DNA of 64,000 nucleotides from Candidatus Omnitrophota bacterium (GCA_029570205.1 JAKQSI010000118.1:62001-126000); one strand, 5' to 3'. Shown: positions 1 through 9,661, numbered from the stretch's first letter. Program-made: numbers and translations. Notes: generated by a model not told the origin, from the letters alone.

Positions 1-642
1 CCGACGCCCCTCACATTGAGGCGTCAGAATAACCAGGGAATTCTCTTCGATTCTCCCTTCCACGAGTTTTCCCGTAACCACGGCTTCCAGCGCTCCGTTT
101 TCGGGCACTTCCGTCATTGGGACTTCCCAAGTCGGATGCGCCGAATGCAATGTTATCGGCAGATTCCCGGAAAAGGTCTGTGGTCCTTCGAGATCGAGAG
201 ACGTTGATACCAGGCTCTTGCTCCGGTCTTCCTGGGGCACATCAGGACAGCCGATTACCCACCCCGGCCCGCTGAAATTGAATGACACCTCCATCCCCAA
301 CCGTTTCGCCTCCGCAACTGTGTGACGGATCATCTCAAAAAACTCATCCGATAGAAACGGGATGTTTCCCTTTGTGTACACGGCCTCCATGGAGATTTGT
401 TCTACTCCGCCGATCCCCTTGGCGTGCATCTCCTCCAGTTCCCAGGTAATTTCCTCTTTCGTCACCGCGTTACCCATCCACCACCACCGTGTGTGCGGCC
501 AACAATCCACCGGCGGATTCTGAAAGTTCTCACGCAGTTTTGGGAGCATCTCTGCGCCCTCTATATTCAGGTTGGGGCACAGCAAAACGGCTGACAGAAA
601 GAAAATACCTGGAATGCTGGAACACGAGAATCTGAAATCCAC
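1..642 (-). CDS. Glycoside hydrolase, GH106-like (N-terminal part; runs off the window's left edge)
   Basis: Not in the ORF track because it is open at the edge. Reverse strand from GTG at 642 reads MDFRFSCSSIPGIFFLSAVLLCPNLNIEGAEMLPKLRENFQNPPVDCWPHTRWWWMGNAVTKEEITWELEEMHAKGIGGVEQ..., a signal peptide plus a PxTRWWWMGNxVTKEEI..ELEEM...GIGGVE block as in GH106-like hydrolases. AGGAGG lies 8 nt upstream. Confidence 0.8.
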   Translation of the reverse strand, partial: MDFRFSCSSIPGIFFLSAVLLCPNLNIEGAEMLPKLRENFQNPPVDCWPHTRWWWMGNAVTKEEITWELEEMHAKGIGGVEQISMEAVYTKGNIPFLSDEFFEMIRHTVAEAKRLGMEVSFNFSGPGWVIGCPDVPQEDRSKSLVSTSLDLEGPQTFSGNLPITLHSAHPTWEVPMTEVPENGALEAVVTGKLVEGRIEENSLVILTPQCEGRR

Positions 643-810
643 GCGAAAAACCTCCTGAATAAGAATGATCTTTGTTGAGAGATGGTCGAGGAATCTTACA
701 CACAAACAACGCAGCCCACTCCTGCCAGGAATGCGAATCGGCTATTCTATCTCTGTGAATGGAATGCCACCGGCGTCATTCCGGCAAATGCCAAAATCCA
801 AATCGGGTAG

Positions 811-829
811 CACAGGTTTTCAGCCTGTG
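811..829. repeat. Solo palindrome CACAGG-TTTTCAG-CCTGTG
   Basis: Between divergent genes; related to copies at 11357 and 53932. Confidence 0.65.
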
Positions 830-888
830 GGATGATATCCATCTCATCATCAAAGAGATAGGGGTTTTTAAACTTGAAGAATCGAAGC

Positions 889-1992
889 ATGTCGCGAATA
901 TCGCTTTGCTTGCTCCTGCTTGGTTGGATATCTTCGCATCTCCCTGTCCCGGCTTGTGATGTGCCGGTGTTTCGCTATGCCCTGGAACGCTGGCCTGCCG
1001 ACCGCTATCAACTCACCGTGTATCACCGTGGACCTCTCACCCCTGAATCCAAAACTCTCGTTGATTCGCTGGACGCGCGATCTTTCAGCCGGGTTCCCTA
1101 CTCGAATTATGAACTCTCCCTGGTCGATCTTGCTGTTCTTCAGCCTTCTCAAGTACCGCAAGAATTCGATCCCGAATTGACTTCCCCCTGGATTGAATTG
1201 AAATATCCCGACTATTCCTTGCCGAATCAAACGGTCTGGTCCGGGGCGCTCACCCCGGAAGTTGTGCGCACTCTTCCTGATTCCCCCGCTCGCCGTGAAA
1301 TCGCCAGGCGGATTCTCAGCGAGGAAACGGCTGTCTGGATTCTGCTGGAGAGTGGCGATACCTCCAAAGATGATCCGGCTTTCTCTCTTCTTGAGGAAAC
1401 TCTGAACGAATTGGAAAAAGAGTTGGAGATTCCGGAACAAACCTATTTTCAGGGATTGCCGGCCGGGGGAACCATGCCGGATCTCAAAATCGACTTCTCG
1501 GTTCTCCGTGTCTCGAGCACAGACCCTGATGAGAGATTTCTTGTTGAAATGCTGATTCGCAGTGAGCCGGATCTTTTGGAGTACGCCTCCGAGCCGATGG
1601 TGTTTCCGGTGTATGGACGTGGCCGGATTCTGTACTCACTGGTCGGGAAGGGAATCACGAAAGAGAATATCGCGGAAGCCTGTCAGTTCCTTGTCGGACC
1701 GTGTTCCTGCCAGGTCAAAGCGCTCAATCCGGGTGTGGATCTGTTGATTGCCGCCGATTGGGAAGCCGGTGTCGGGGAAAGCCTTGTGGCGGAATGGGAA
1801 AGATCCACAATCATGGGTGTTCCGGCCGCGCTGGGCAATGCGACCGGCGAACTCGCAATGGCCGAAAGCGACACAGCCTCAGCCTTCGGGCTGGAAGGTT
1901 GGGCAAATCGAAATATCTTGTGGGTCCTGGTGGCGATTGTGGCGGTCAATGTGGTCTTCATGCTGATTTTGAAACTCCGTCGGTCAAAATGA
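889..1992 (+). CDS. Hypothetical exported protein with C-terminal transmembrane anchor
   Basis: Long ORF; signal peptide MSRISLCLLLLGWISSHLPVPAC and C-terminal TM segment NILWVLVAIVAVNVVFMLILKLRRSK. Start chosen at the second Met of the ORF. Confidence 0.75.
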   Translation: MSRISLCLLLLGWISSHLPVPACDVPVFRYALERWPADRYQLTVYHRGPLTPESKTLVDSLDARSFSRVPYSNYELSLVDLAVLQPSQVPQEFDPELTSPWIELKYPDYSLPNQTVWSGALTPEVVRTLPDSPARREIARRILSEETAVWILLESGDTSKDDPAFSLLEETLNELEKELEIPEQTYFQGLPAGGTMPDLKIDFSVLRVSSTDPDERFLVEMLIRSEPDLLEYASEPMVFPVYGRGRILYSLVGKGITKENIAEACQFLVGPCSCQVKALNPGVDLLIAADWEAGVGESLVAEWERSTIMGVPAALGNATGELAMAESDTASAFGLEGWANRNILWVLVAIVAVNVVFMLILKLRRSK

Positions 1993-2017
1993 ATCCGCCT
2001 GAAAGCGAGGTTGGATG

Positions 2018-2614
2018 TCATGGTGTCTTCCCGCGCTCATCTCTAACCTGCCGGGCGTGGGCTATGCTGCGATTGTCTGTATGTCCCTCCTTGCGGGATT
2101 GCCGTGTATTTCCCGGACAGATCTGCCTCAATGGCTGTCGATCCGCCAATTGTTCCGCCCGCTCCGATACGGTCCATTCAAACCCCGGCGGGATCAGGTC
2201 GGGGGCCAGATTGCTCAGCGGTTGCAGGTAGAATCGCCGGACATGAATCCCCGGATGTGGAATGGTTAAACGGGGCGTAGCGATTTTCCTTTCCCCCCAC
2301 ACCATAATGTCGATATCCATCACTCGATTCTCGTAACGAATCCGTGGACCGGGTTGCCGTCCGAGCCGAACCTCGATTTCCTGCAATCTGTCCAGCAATG
2401 CCTGCGGCTCCATTTCGGTTCGAATCTCCACCGCCGCATTCAGAAACGGCGGTGTGTCATCTGTCATAAACATGGCAGGGGATTCATACATGGAGGAAAT
2501 GCCCAGTACCGTCAAATCGGGGATTTTCCGCAATTCCGCAATCGCAGCGGAGAGAAATGCCTGTCGATTCCCCAAGTTCGACCCTAATGAAAGAAAGACT
2601 CGTTCGCACTCCAT
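2018..2614 (-). CDS. folK: 2-amino-4-hydroxy-6-hydroxymethyldihydropteridine pyrophosphokinase
   Basis: MECERVFLSLGSNLGNRQAFLSAAI...FLNAAVEIRT...LGR...RYENRVMDIDIMVWGERKIATPRLTIPHPGIHVRRFYLQPLSNLAPD, canonical HPPK motifs. Confidence 0.93.
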   Translation of the reverse strand: MECERVFLSLGSNLGNRQAFLSAAIAELRKIPDLTVLGISSMYESPAMFMTDDTPPFLNAAVEIRTEMEPQALLDRLQEIEVRLGRQPGPRIRYENRVMDIDIMVWGERKIATPRLTIPHPGIHVRRFYLQPLSNLAPDLIPPGFEWTVSERAEQLADRQPLRQICPGNTRQSRKEGHTDNRSIAHARQVRDERGKTP

Positions 2615-2710
2615 CTCCGGTTTCCTGTGATCTCGCCGACCGCTTTGGTCTGTTGTCGCTCCACGCCACAGGCTCGAAGCCCGTGCCATCCTCTTCTCCA
2701 ACGCACTCCG

Positions 2711-2762
2711 GGAGTTTCTCTCTTCTCCCTCTCCCTCCGGGAGACGGTTGGGGTGAGGGTTC
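2711..2762. repeat. Intergenic element CCCTCTCCCTCCGGGAGACGGTTGGGGTGAGGG
   Basis: Hairpin CTCCC-TCC-GGGAG followed by GGGGTGAGGG; related to about 15675-15710 (TTTCGGAGAGGATTGGGGTGAGG). Confidence 0.6.
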
Positions 2763-2903
2763 TTCCTATGGCAGAGCTTGCCATTCATGCCTGGTATCGG
2801 TGTAGGGCAGGTTCAACCTGTCTGCAGGCCAGCCCGACCGATTGTAAATAATCCGGGTGGCGCCGGCATCTTGCCGGCGATCCTTTCTTATGCAATCCCA
2901 GCC

Positions 2904-2932
2904 TTGACGCGCAACCGAATGTTGGATAAATT
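2904..2932 (+). promoter_or_regulatory. Predicted sigma70-type promoter upstream of the cimA leader
   Basis: TTGACG (2904-2909), 17-nt spacer, TAAATT (2927-2932). Confidence 0.5.
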
Positions 2933-2961
2933 GTTTATATTCGTCATTGAGTAAAAAAACC

Positions 2962-3027
2962 ATGACACACACCATAGAGATCATCGGCATTATTATCGGC
3001 CAGGGCGGCCCTGGTCCGATGCCGTGA
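2962..3027 (+). CDS. Predicted Ile-rich leader peptide MTHTIEIIGIIIGQGGPGPMP
   Basis: Short ORF upstream of cimA; 6 Ile codons within codons 5-12 (ATA GAG ATC ATC GGC ATT ATT ATC); followed by a rho-independent terminator. Confidence 0.65.
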   Translation: MTHTIEIIGIIIGQGGPGPMP

Positions 3028-3050
3028 TGATCTCCGGCACAGGACAGGTA

Positions 3051-3089
3051 AACCGCCCGAAGCGTGCAAAACCTTCGGGCGGTTTTTTT
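3051..3089 (+). terminator. Rho-independent terminator/attenuator in the cimA leader
   Basis: Perfect 12-bp stem AACCGCCCGAAG / CTTCGGGCGGTT with 10-nt loop; run of seven T at 3083-3089. Confidence 0.88.
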
Positions 3090-3146
3090 GTGTCCGGGGA
3101 TGCCACCGGTTCAAGGTGTCCCATAGATCATACGGAGGTCAGTACC

Positions 3147-4727
3147 ATGGGTCAGCGAATTGAAATCTTCGATACAACATTGCGCGATGGAACACAGGGT
3201 GAGGGGGTCAATCTCTCCGCCGAGGACAAGATTCGGATCGCCGTCCGATTGGATGAGTTCGGTGTCGATTTCATTGAGGGGGGCTGGCCCGGCTCCAACC
3301 CGAAAGATGTCGAGTTCTTCCGAAACATCCACAATATCAAACTGAGTCACGCGAAAATCACCGCATTCGGAAGCACGCGACATGCGAAATACCCCGCCGA
3401 CCAGGACCCCAATCTCCTCAAGATGATCGAATCGGGCACGGAAGTCGTGACAATCTTCGGCAAGACTTGGGACCTTCATGTCACCGCCGCCTTGCAGGTG
3501 GATCTCAATACAAACCTGGAGATGATTCGCGATTCCGTGGCGTTTCTCAAGAAGAATGGGCGGATGGTGATCTACGATGCCGAACATTACTTCGACGGCT
3601 GCAAAGGCCATCTCGAATACGCACTCAAAACCATCCGTGCCGCACAAGAGGCAGGCGCAGACCGCATCGTTTTGTGCGATACCAATGGCGGATCGCTTCC
3701 CCATGAAATCGCTCAATACACCCGCGAAGCCGCACAGGTCTGCTCCGTGCCTCTTGGGATTCACTGCCATAACGATTCAGGGCTGGCCGTCGCCAACAGT
3801 CTGATCGCCGTCCAGAACGGTGTTACCCATGTTCAAGGGACAATAAATGGGTATGGCGAGCGATGCGGCAACGCCGATTTGTGCGTAGTGATTCCCAATC
3901 TGGTACTCAAATTGGGTTATGAAGCCGTTCGAGAAGGAGAATTGCCTAATCTGACCGGCCTCTCGCGGTATATCGAGGAGTTGGCCAACCTTCCACGCCG
4001 GGATGACCGCCCGTTTGTCGGCATGTCCGCCTTTGCCCACAAGGGCGGGATTCATGTCAGCGCGGTCCAGCGGGAAAGCCGCACCTATGAGCATATCGAT
4101 CCCAAACTGGTCGGCAACCGGCAGCGCATTCTCGTTTCGGAACTCTCGGGCCGGTCCAATGTCATCCATCAGGCAAAATTGATGGGAATCGATCTCGAAA
4201 AAAGCCGCGAGGGGTCAAGAATTGTCCAACGAATCAAAGAAATGGAGAACCAGGGCTATTTCTTTGAGGCGGCGGACGGCTCGCTGGAACTGCTGATCCG
4301 GCGGGAACTCGGTCAACACCGCAAGTTCTTCGAAACGATCAGTTACCGTGTCATCGTCGAGGACACCGCGGCGGGCAATCTCTGGACAGAGGCCACAGTT
4401 CGGGTGCGGGTCAATGGCGATGTACTCTACGAGGTGTCGGATGGAGACGGCCCGATAAATGCCCTGGATACCGCGCTTCGCAAAGCCCTCACCCACAAGT
4501 ATCCGCAGCTGTCTCAAGTTCGCCTCCATGATTACAAGGTGCGCATCATCAATTCCCAGGCCGGAACCGCCGCCAAAACCAGGGTCCTGATCGAGTCCGG
4601 CGATGGCGAGCGGGATTGGATCACCATCGGGGTCTCCGAAAACATTATCGAGGCTTCCTGGGAAGCCCTCATGGACAGCATCGATTACCGCCTCCTTCTC
4701 GACGAATTAAAATTAAAAGGCTCCTGA
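3147..4727 (+). CDS. cimA: (R)-citramalate synthase
   Basis: MGQRIEIFDTTLRDGTQGEGVNLSAEDKIRIAVRLDEFGVDFIEGGWPGSNPKD...HCHNDSGLAVANSL...VQGTINGYGERCGNADL...; LeuA-like C-terminal allosteric domain; TIGR00977-type citramalate synthase. Confidence 0.92.
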   Translation: MGQRIEIFDTTLRDGTQGEGVNLSAEDKIRIAVRLDEFGVDFIEGGWPGSNPKDVEFFRNIHNIKLSHAKITAFGSTRHAKYPADQDPNLLKMIESGTEVVTIFGKTWDLHVTAALQVDLNTNLEMIRDSVAFLKKNGRMVIYDAEHYFDGCKGHLEYALKTIRAAQEAGADRIVLCDTNGGSLPHEIAQYTREAAQVCSVPLGIHCHNDSGLAVANSLIAVQNGVTHVQGTINGYGERCGNADLCVVIPNLVLKLGYEAVREGELPNLTGLSRYIEELANLPRRDDRPFVGMSAFAHKGGIHVSAVQRESRTYEHIDPKLVGNRQRILVSELSGRSNVIHQAKLMGIDLEKSREGSRIVQRIKEMENQGYFFEAADGSLELLIRRELGQHRKFFETISYRVIVEDTAAGNLWTEATVRVRVNGDVLYEVSDGDGPINALDTALRKALTHKYPQLSQVRLHDYKVRIINSQAGTAAKTRVLIESGDGERDWITIGVSENIIEASWEALMDSIDYRLLLDELKLKGS

Positions 4728-4751
4728 CCTGTAAATCGGTCCTTTTGCTTG

Positions 4752-4780
4752 TTGACTCCCGGAAACACGCGGACTACACT
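4752..4780 (+). promoter_or_regulatory. Predicted sigma70-type promoter upstream of the PQQ-propeller gene
   Basis: TTGACT (4752-4757), 17-nt spacer, TACACT (4775-4780). Confidence 0.45.
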
Positions 4781-4831
4781 ACCGCGTTGACTTACTCTGT
4801 ATTCATCATACAAAAGCCACAGGAGGTTGCC

Positions 4832-7800
4832 ATGAAACAGAACAGGTCTACCGGATCTCCCGCAAGATGGATTCTGCTTTCCCTACTCGCGCCGGCGCTG
4901 CTTCTTCCGTTCAAAGGATATTCTGCCGTGGCTTCGGGCGATCTTGCGAAGTCGCTTGTCCGGACTTCCGGCAAGAATACGGGAATCTGCTCGATCCTTG
5001 GGTGCGATGACGGCAACCTGGCAGTGGAGATGGCCCATGTCGGCAGCTTCCTTGTCCACGTGCAGGATCCCCGACAATCGGCAGTGGATACCATCCGAAA
5101 GATTGTCGATGCGGAAGGATTCTATGGAACGCAAGTCGTTGTCGAGAAGGGGGCGCTCAAGCCCCTGCCTTATGCCGACAATATGATCGACCTGGTTCTC
5201 GCGATCAATCTCCGTGATGGCGACCTTAAAGAAATTTACCCGAAGGAGATTCTTCGTGTGCTTTGCCCGGGGGGAACCGCTGTCCTGGGGGGGCCTAAGG
5301 ACAGTCTTTCCGCGAAAGTTCTGAAGAATTGGCTGAAGGAAGCGGGGATTGACAAGTCTTCCAACATCAAAGACGAGGATCGCATTCTGGTTATGATCCA
5401 TAAACCGCCTCTGGAGGGTGTGGATGATTGGAGTCACTGGGAACACAGCCCGGATAATAATCCGGCCTCCACGGATGCGGTGATCAAAGCGCCGTATATG
5501 ACCCAGTGGTTCGGCAAACCCTATTACATTGCCATGCCCGCAATCACCACCGCGGCAGGCGGGCGGGTCTTCATTGCCATGGGCCATATCGCCCACCATC
5601 AACGCGAAGAACTCTGGCTCAACACCCTTCTTGCAGAGAACGGATATAACGGCTCACTTCTCTGGAAACGTAAACTGCCGGATGGATATCTTGCCCACCG
5701 GTCGGCGTTCATTGCCACGGATGACAAGTTCTACCTGATCGATCCCATCGGAACCGGTTGCCTCGTGCTCAATGCACAAACCGGCGAGGAAGTGGACCGC
5801 ATCTCCATCGCAGAAGCCAACGGCGAATGGAAATGGATCGCTCTTCAGGACGGCATTCTCTATGCACTGGCGGGAAAACAGAGAGATCCTGCTGAAACCA
5901 CAATTGTTCGTAGTCCGTATACCAGCTGGAGCTGGGGAGAACTGAGCCGGGGCTATTACGAAAAAAGGGTCCCCTGGGGATTCGGCGAAACCCTGGTGGC
6001 GTACGATACCCGTGGAAAGAAACTGCTGTGGACTCACAAGGAAGAGCAGCCGATAGACTCCCGCGCCATGACCATGGGGGGCGGGCATCTGTTCTTCTAT
6101 GGGCCGGATTCTCGGATCGGATGCCTTGATATCAAGCACGGTGAGGTGGTTTGGATAAACGAAGATCCGAAAATCCGTGCCTTGATCGAAGAAGAAGGTC
6201 GTGGGCTGAGCTCCACACCCGGATTTAAAACCACCTGTATGTGTATCTATACCCCCGATGCTCTGTACTATCAGGGCCAGACCTTGATGAATGTGGTGGC
6301 CGTATCGACTAAAGACGGCTCCCTGATGTGGCACAGAAAGAAAACTTCCAGTAATCCGAATATCCTTTATGCGGACGGCAAACTCCTGGTGGGAATCGGG
6401 CCGGAGGGCAGCACCCTGATGGTCGATCCGCTGACCGGCGAAACCATCAAGGATCTCGGTTTCGCCAAACGCTCTTGTGCCCGACTTACAGCGACCCCGG
6501 ATTCGTTCTTTGTCCGCGGGATGCCGGAAGGACTTACCCGGTATGATCGCAACCTCAAAAAGGTTTTCTACAATGGCGCATTTCGACCGTCCTGCAACGA
6601 TGGCGTGATCGGAGCGAACGGCCTGTTGTATTTGGGGCCGTGGGCTTGCGACTGCAATCTGTCTCTCATGGGTCGTGTAGCCTTATGCTCGGCAGGCGAT
6701 TTTCAGTTTGATGTGAAAGCGACGGAATCGGATCGGCTGGAAGTCGGAAACGGGGACTTGTCCCGTGTGGCCCATTTCGAAATGGACGACAACGACTGGA
6801 GTGTCTATCGTGGGAATAATCACCACAGCGCCTCCACAAAAGTGGCTATTGCCGAACAGGCCAGCAATATCTGGGAGTTTGTGCCGGAGAGGCAGTTCAG
6901 TCCATCCGCCGCGACAGCGGCCGGCGGGCTGCTTTTCCTGGGCGGCGATGACGGTAAAGTGCGTGCCTTGGACGCAACCACGGGCACGATGGCGTGGACG
7001 TTTCTGACCGGCGGTCCCGTAACTCAACCGCCGACTCTTTGGAATGGCCGTGCCTATATCGGTTCCGGAGACGGGTACATCTATGCCCTGGAGGCCGCAA
7101 CCGGCCGGTTATTGTGGCGGTTCCGAGCGGCCCCGGTCGAGCGGCGCATCATGGTTTACGGATCGCTCTGCTCCACTTGGCCGGTCAACAGCGGAATCCT
7201 TGTTGAGGACGGTGTTGTGTATGCCGCAGCGGGTATTATCGACTATGACGGCACATATCTCTATGCGCTGGATGCCGTCACCGGGGAGATCATCTGGCAG
7301 AACCATTCCAGCGGCCATCTGGATAAGGAACTCCGTAAAGGCGTTTCCGCCCAGGGAATACTTACCTCGGCAGGCGCACGGCTCTGGATGCCGGGCGGGA
7401 ATATCATCTCACCCGCTGTCTATGACCTGAAAACCGGCGAGTATCTCGGAAAAGGCCCCGGCAACGGTGCGCCGGATATGAATGCCTGTCGCGGCGAGGA
7501 AATCGGGATTTTCCGCGACAAATTCATCATTCTGGGTGGCAGACTTCGGTACTCCGCCTCGGAGAATGTGGTCGATCCCGGCAGATTTGACGGACACGCT
7601 ATCGGCTCCGGTAAAGACTTCGGACCCGCGTCGCTTGTCGCCAAAGGCAAAATCCCGCCCGCCTGGAACGATCAACGGATGGCTTTTGCGGATGGCCTTT
7701 ATACAAAGATGGCCTGCTGTTCCGCGGACACCCTGGAGCGGTATTTGAGTCAGGGAGACGGGAAAATCCCCCCCGAACCGCTGTGGCGGGCGGTCACTCC

Positions 7801-8731
7801 GAAGGAAGCCGATACCATCGCGATCGTCGTGGCGCCCAATGTCGTGCTTTCCATTTATGATTCCCTCCTTCCGCGTCAATTGGTGACGGTTTCCACAGTC
7901 GCCGCATTCAGCCCGGATGACGGAACTGTGGTTTGGCAGAACCAACTGGCCTCACCTGCCATGCCGGGCGGTTTGCTGGTGGACCGTGACGGACGTGTGA
8001 TTGCCGTACATGAGAACGGCGCGGTGACCTGTATCGCCGGTAATGATGCTCTCAAAGCCTACCTGGACTCGGTTGCCGGGATCGCTCAAAAAGGGGACCA
8101 GGGCCGCGAAAAAGCCATCGCATTGCTTAACGAATCGCTCAAGCAGGTCAATACGTTGGATGGGCGCGATCTGCTCATCGCACGTATGGAGGAACTCGGC
8201 GGTAAACCGGGGGAAGTTGCCGAGGCTAAAGGTTGCATAACACGCTGGAAAATCATCGGTCCTGTGCCATGGGATTATGGCCGCAACAATGTCGACAAGG
8301 TCTTTGTGGATGAACCCGACGTCGATATCACCAAAACCTATACCATCGATGGACAGACTCTGAAATGGAGAAACTACTTCACGGTCCATCCCGATGGGAT
8401 GGTGGACCTCGCGCGTGTCTATGGGATGGATGAGAACCTGGCCGCCTATGCGTATGCGGAAGTGGAACTTCCCAACGACCAGAAGTATTTGTTGAAAATC
8501 GGCAGCAACGATGGATGCAAGGTCTGGTTCAACGGGGAGGAGGTGTTTCGTTTCGATGCCGGAAGAGCATGGGGGTCGGACCAGAACACGATCGATGTGA
8601 TGGGCAAGAAAGGTGTCAACAAAATCCTGATGAAAATCACGCAGATGGGGTCGGCTTGGGCGCTGAGCGCTCGCATTACTTATCCGAACAGCAAACCGGT
8701 TGATCTGACACACGCACAAAGCCGCTTCTAG
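4832..8731 (+). CDS. Exported multidomain protein: N-terminal class I methyltransferase-like domain, PQQ-like beta-propeller repeats, C-terminal beta-rich domain
   Basis: AGGAGG at 4821-4826; signal peptide; MTase-like segment GICSILGCDDGNLAVEMAH...LPYADNMIDLVLAINL...EILRVLCPGGTAVLGG; multiple LxALDAxTGxxxWxF PQQ repeats. Confidence 0.85.
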   Translation: MKQNRSTGSPARWILLSLLAPALLLPFKGYSAVASGDLAKSLVRTSGKNTGICSILGCDDGNLAVEMAHVGSFLVHVQDPRQSAVDTIRKIVDAEGFYGTQVVVEKGALKPLPYADNMIDLVLAINLRDGDLKEIYPKEILRVLCPGGTAVLGGPKDSLSAKVLKNWLKEAGIDKSSNIKDEDRILVMIHKPPLEGVDDWSHWEHSPDNNPASTDAVIKAPYMTQWFGKPYYIAMPAITTAAGGRVFIAMGHIAHHQREELWLNTLLAENGYNGSLLWKRKLPDGYLAHRSAFIATDDKFYLIDPIGTGCLVLNAQTGEEVDRISIAEANGEWKWIALQDGILYALAGKQRDPAETTIVRSPYTSWSWGELSRGYYEKRVPWGFGETLVAYDTRGKKLLWTHKEEQPIDSRAMTMGGGHLFFYGPDSRIGCLDIKHGEVVWINEDPKIRALIEEEGRGLSSTPGFKTTCMCIYTPDALYYQGQTLMNVVAVSTKDGSLMWHRKKTSSNPNILYADGKLLVGIGPEGSTLMVDPLTGETIKDLGFAKRSCARLTATPDSFFVRGMPEGLTRYDRNLKKVFYNGAFRPSCNDGVIGANGLLYLGPWACDCNLSLMGRVALCSAGDFQFDVKATESDRLEVGNGDLSRVAHFEMDDNDWSVYRGNNHHSASTKVAIAEQASNIWEFVPERQFSPSAATAAGGLLFLGGDDGKVRALDATTGTMAWTFLTGGPVTQPPTLWNGRAYIGSGDGYIYALEAATGRLLWRFRAAPVERRIMVYGSLCSTWPVNSGILVEDGVVYAAAGIIDYDGTYLYALDAVTGEIIWQNHSSGHLDKELRKGVSAQGILTSAGARLWMPGGNIISPAVYDLKTGEYLGKGPGNGAPDMNACRGEEIGIFRDKFIILGGRLRYSASENVVDPGRFDGHAIGSGKDFGPASLVAKGKIPPAWNDQRMAFADGLYTKMACCSADTLERYLSQGDGKIPPEPLWRAVTPKEADTIAIVVAPNVVLSIYDSLLPRQLVTVSTVAAFSPDDGTVVWQNQLASPAMPGGLLVDRDGRVIAVHENGAVTCIAGNDALKAYLDSVAGIAQKGDQGREKAIALLNESLKQVNTLDGRDLLIARMEELGGKPGEVAEAKGCITRWKIIGPVPWDYGRNNVDKVFVDEPDVDITKTYTIDGQTLKWRNYFTVHPDGMVDLARVYGMDENLAAYAYAEVELPNDQKYLLKIGSNDGCKVWFNGEEVFRFDAGRAWGSDQNTIDVMGKKGVNKILMKITQMGSAWALSARITYPNSKPVDLTHAQSRF

Positions 8732-8948
8732 CTCATCCGGAATCTGATTTCTAGTCAAAATGCGAATCTCCCACCGATCTGATATCGTAGGATGATAGGA
8801 TTATTTGCTCGGCAGCAGAGGCTGCCTCAGAACATAAGGGGATACTCAGAATCCTCTACCGCACATTTCGCATATTTACATTTCCCTTTTATATTTACTT
8901 CGTCTCCCATGTTTTTTCCATTAACTCAAACAACAGGCTTGCGGCCGA

Positions 8949-8977
8949 TTGACTTATCCGCATTGTGGGGATATCAT
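8949..8977 (+). promoter_or_regulatory. Predicted sigma70-type promoter upstream of the pseudopilin gene
   Basis: TTGACT (8949-8954), 17-nt spacer, TATCAT (8972-8977). Confidence 0.55.
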
Positions 8978-9028
8978 ATTATTAGATAGGCAATTGAACA
9001 AGATTTCAATTCGGAGGTATACTGCAAA

Positions 9029-9661
9029 ATGCAGTTGTTGAGACACCGAAACGCGCCCATCGGTTTCACGTTGATTGAGCTCCTTATTGTTGTGGCGATT
9101 ATCGGCATTCTGGCGGCGATTGCCGTGCCGAACTTTATGAATGCCCGGATCCGCGCGATGGTCGCCCAGGCAAAATCCGATATCAAGGGACTGGCAAACT
9201 CTTGTGAGCTATATTTCCTTGACCACAACACATATCCGAATGAATCCGAGCACAACATCTTTCAGCGGACGCGCTCCGAGGCCGGCTTAGTTTGGCTCAC
9301 CACTCCGGTTGCGTATATGAGCGGGCTTCCACGGGATCCGTTCCAGAACAAATTCGAGACGGATGCCAATTATTTCCGGTGCTATGAAACAGGTGCAGCC
9401 GGGACGGGAACTGCCGACAATCGTCGATGGATCACTTATGTCATTTTCACCATCGGCCCGGACAATTCGGAGAACGGAGTGGACTCCAGCGTATTTTCAG
9501 GGCCGTGGTGTACGGGCGATGGAAACACGTATATGCCGTCCAACGGATTGCGGAGTAATGGAGACATTTACTGGTGCCTCGGCGATCCAAGCGTAATGAG
9601 GAATGTGATGATTGACGGGAAAATTTACAACGGTTCCTTTCCGCCGAATTTCCCAGACTGA
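9029..9661 (+). CDS. Type II secretion/type IV pilin-like protein (prepilin-type N-terminal cleavage/methylation)
   Basis: GFTLIELLIVVAIIGILAAIAVPNFMNARIRA prepilin motif; Shine-Dalgarno GGAGG upstream. Confidence 0.92.
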   Translation: MQLLRHRNAPIGFTLIELLIVVAIIGILAAIAVPNFMNARIRAMVAQAKSDIKGLANSCELYFLDHNTYPNESEHNIFQRTRSEAGLVWLTTPVAYMSGLPRDPFQNKFETDANYFRCYETGAAGTGTADNRRWITYVIFTIGPDNSENGVDSSVFSGPWCTGDGNTYMPSNGLRSNGDIYWCLGDPSVMRNVMIDGKIYNGSFPPNFPD

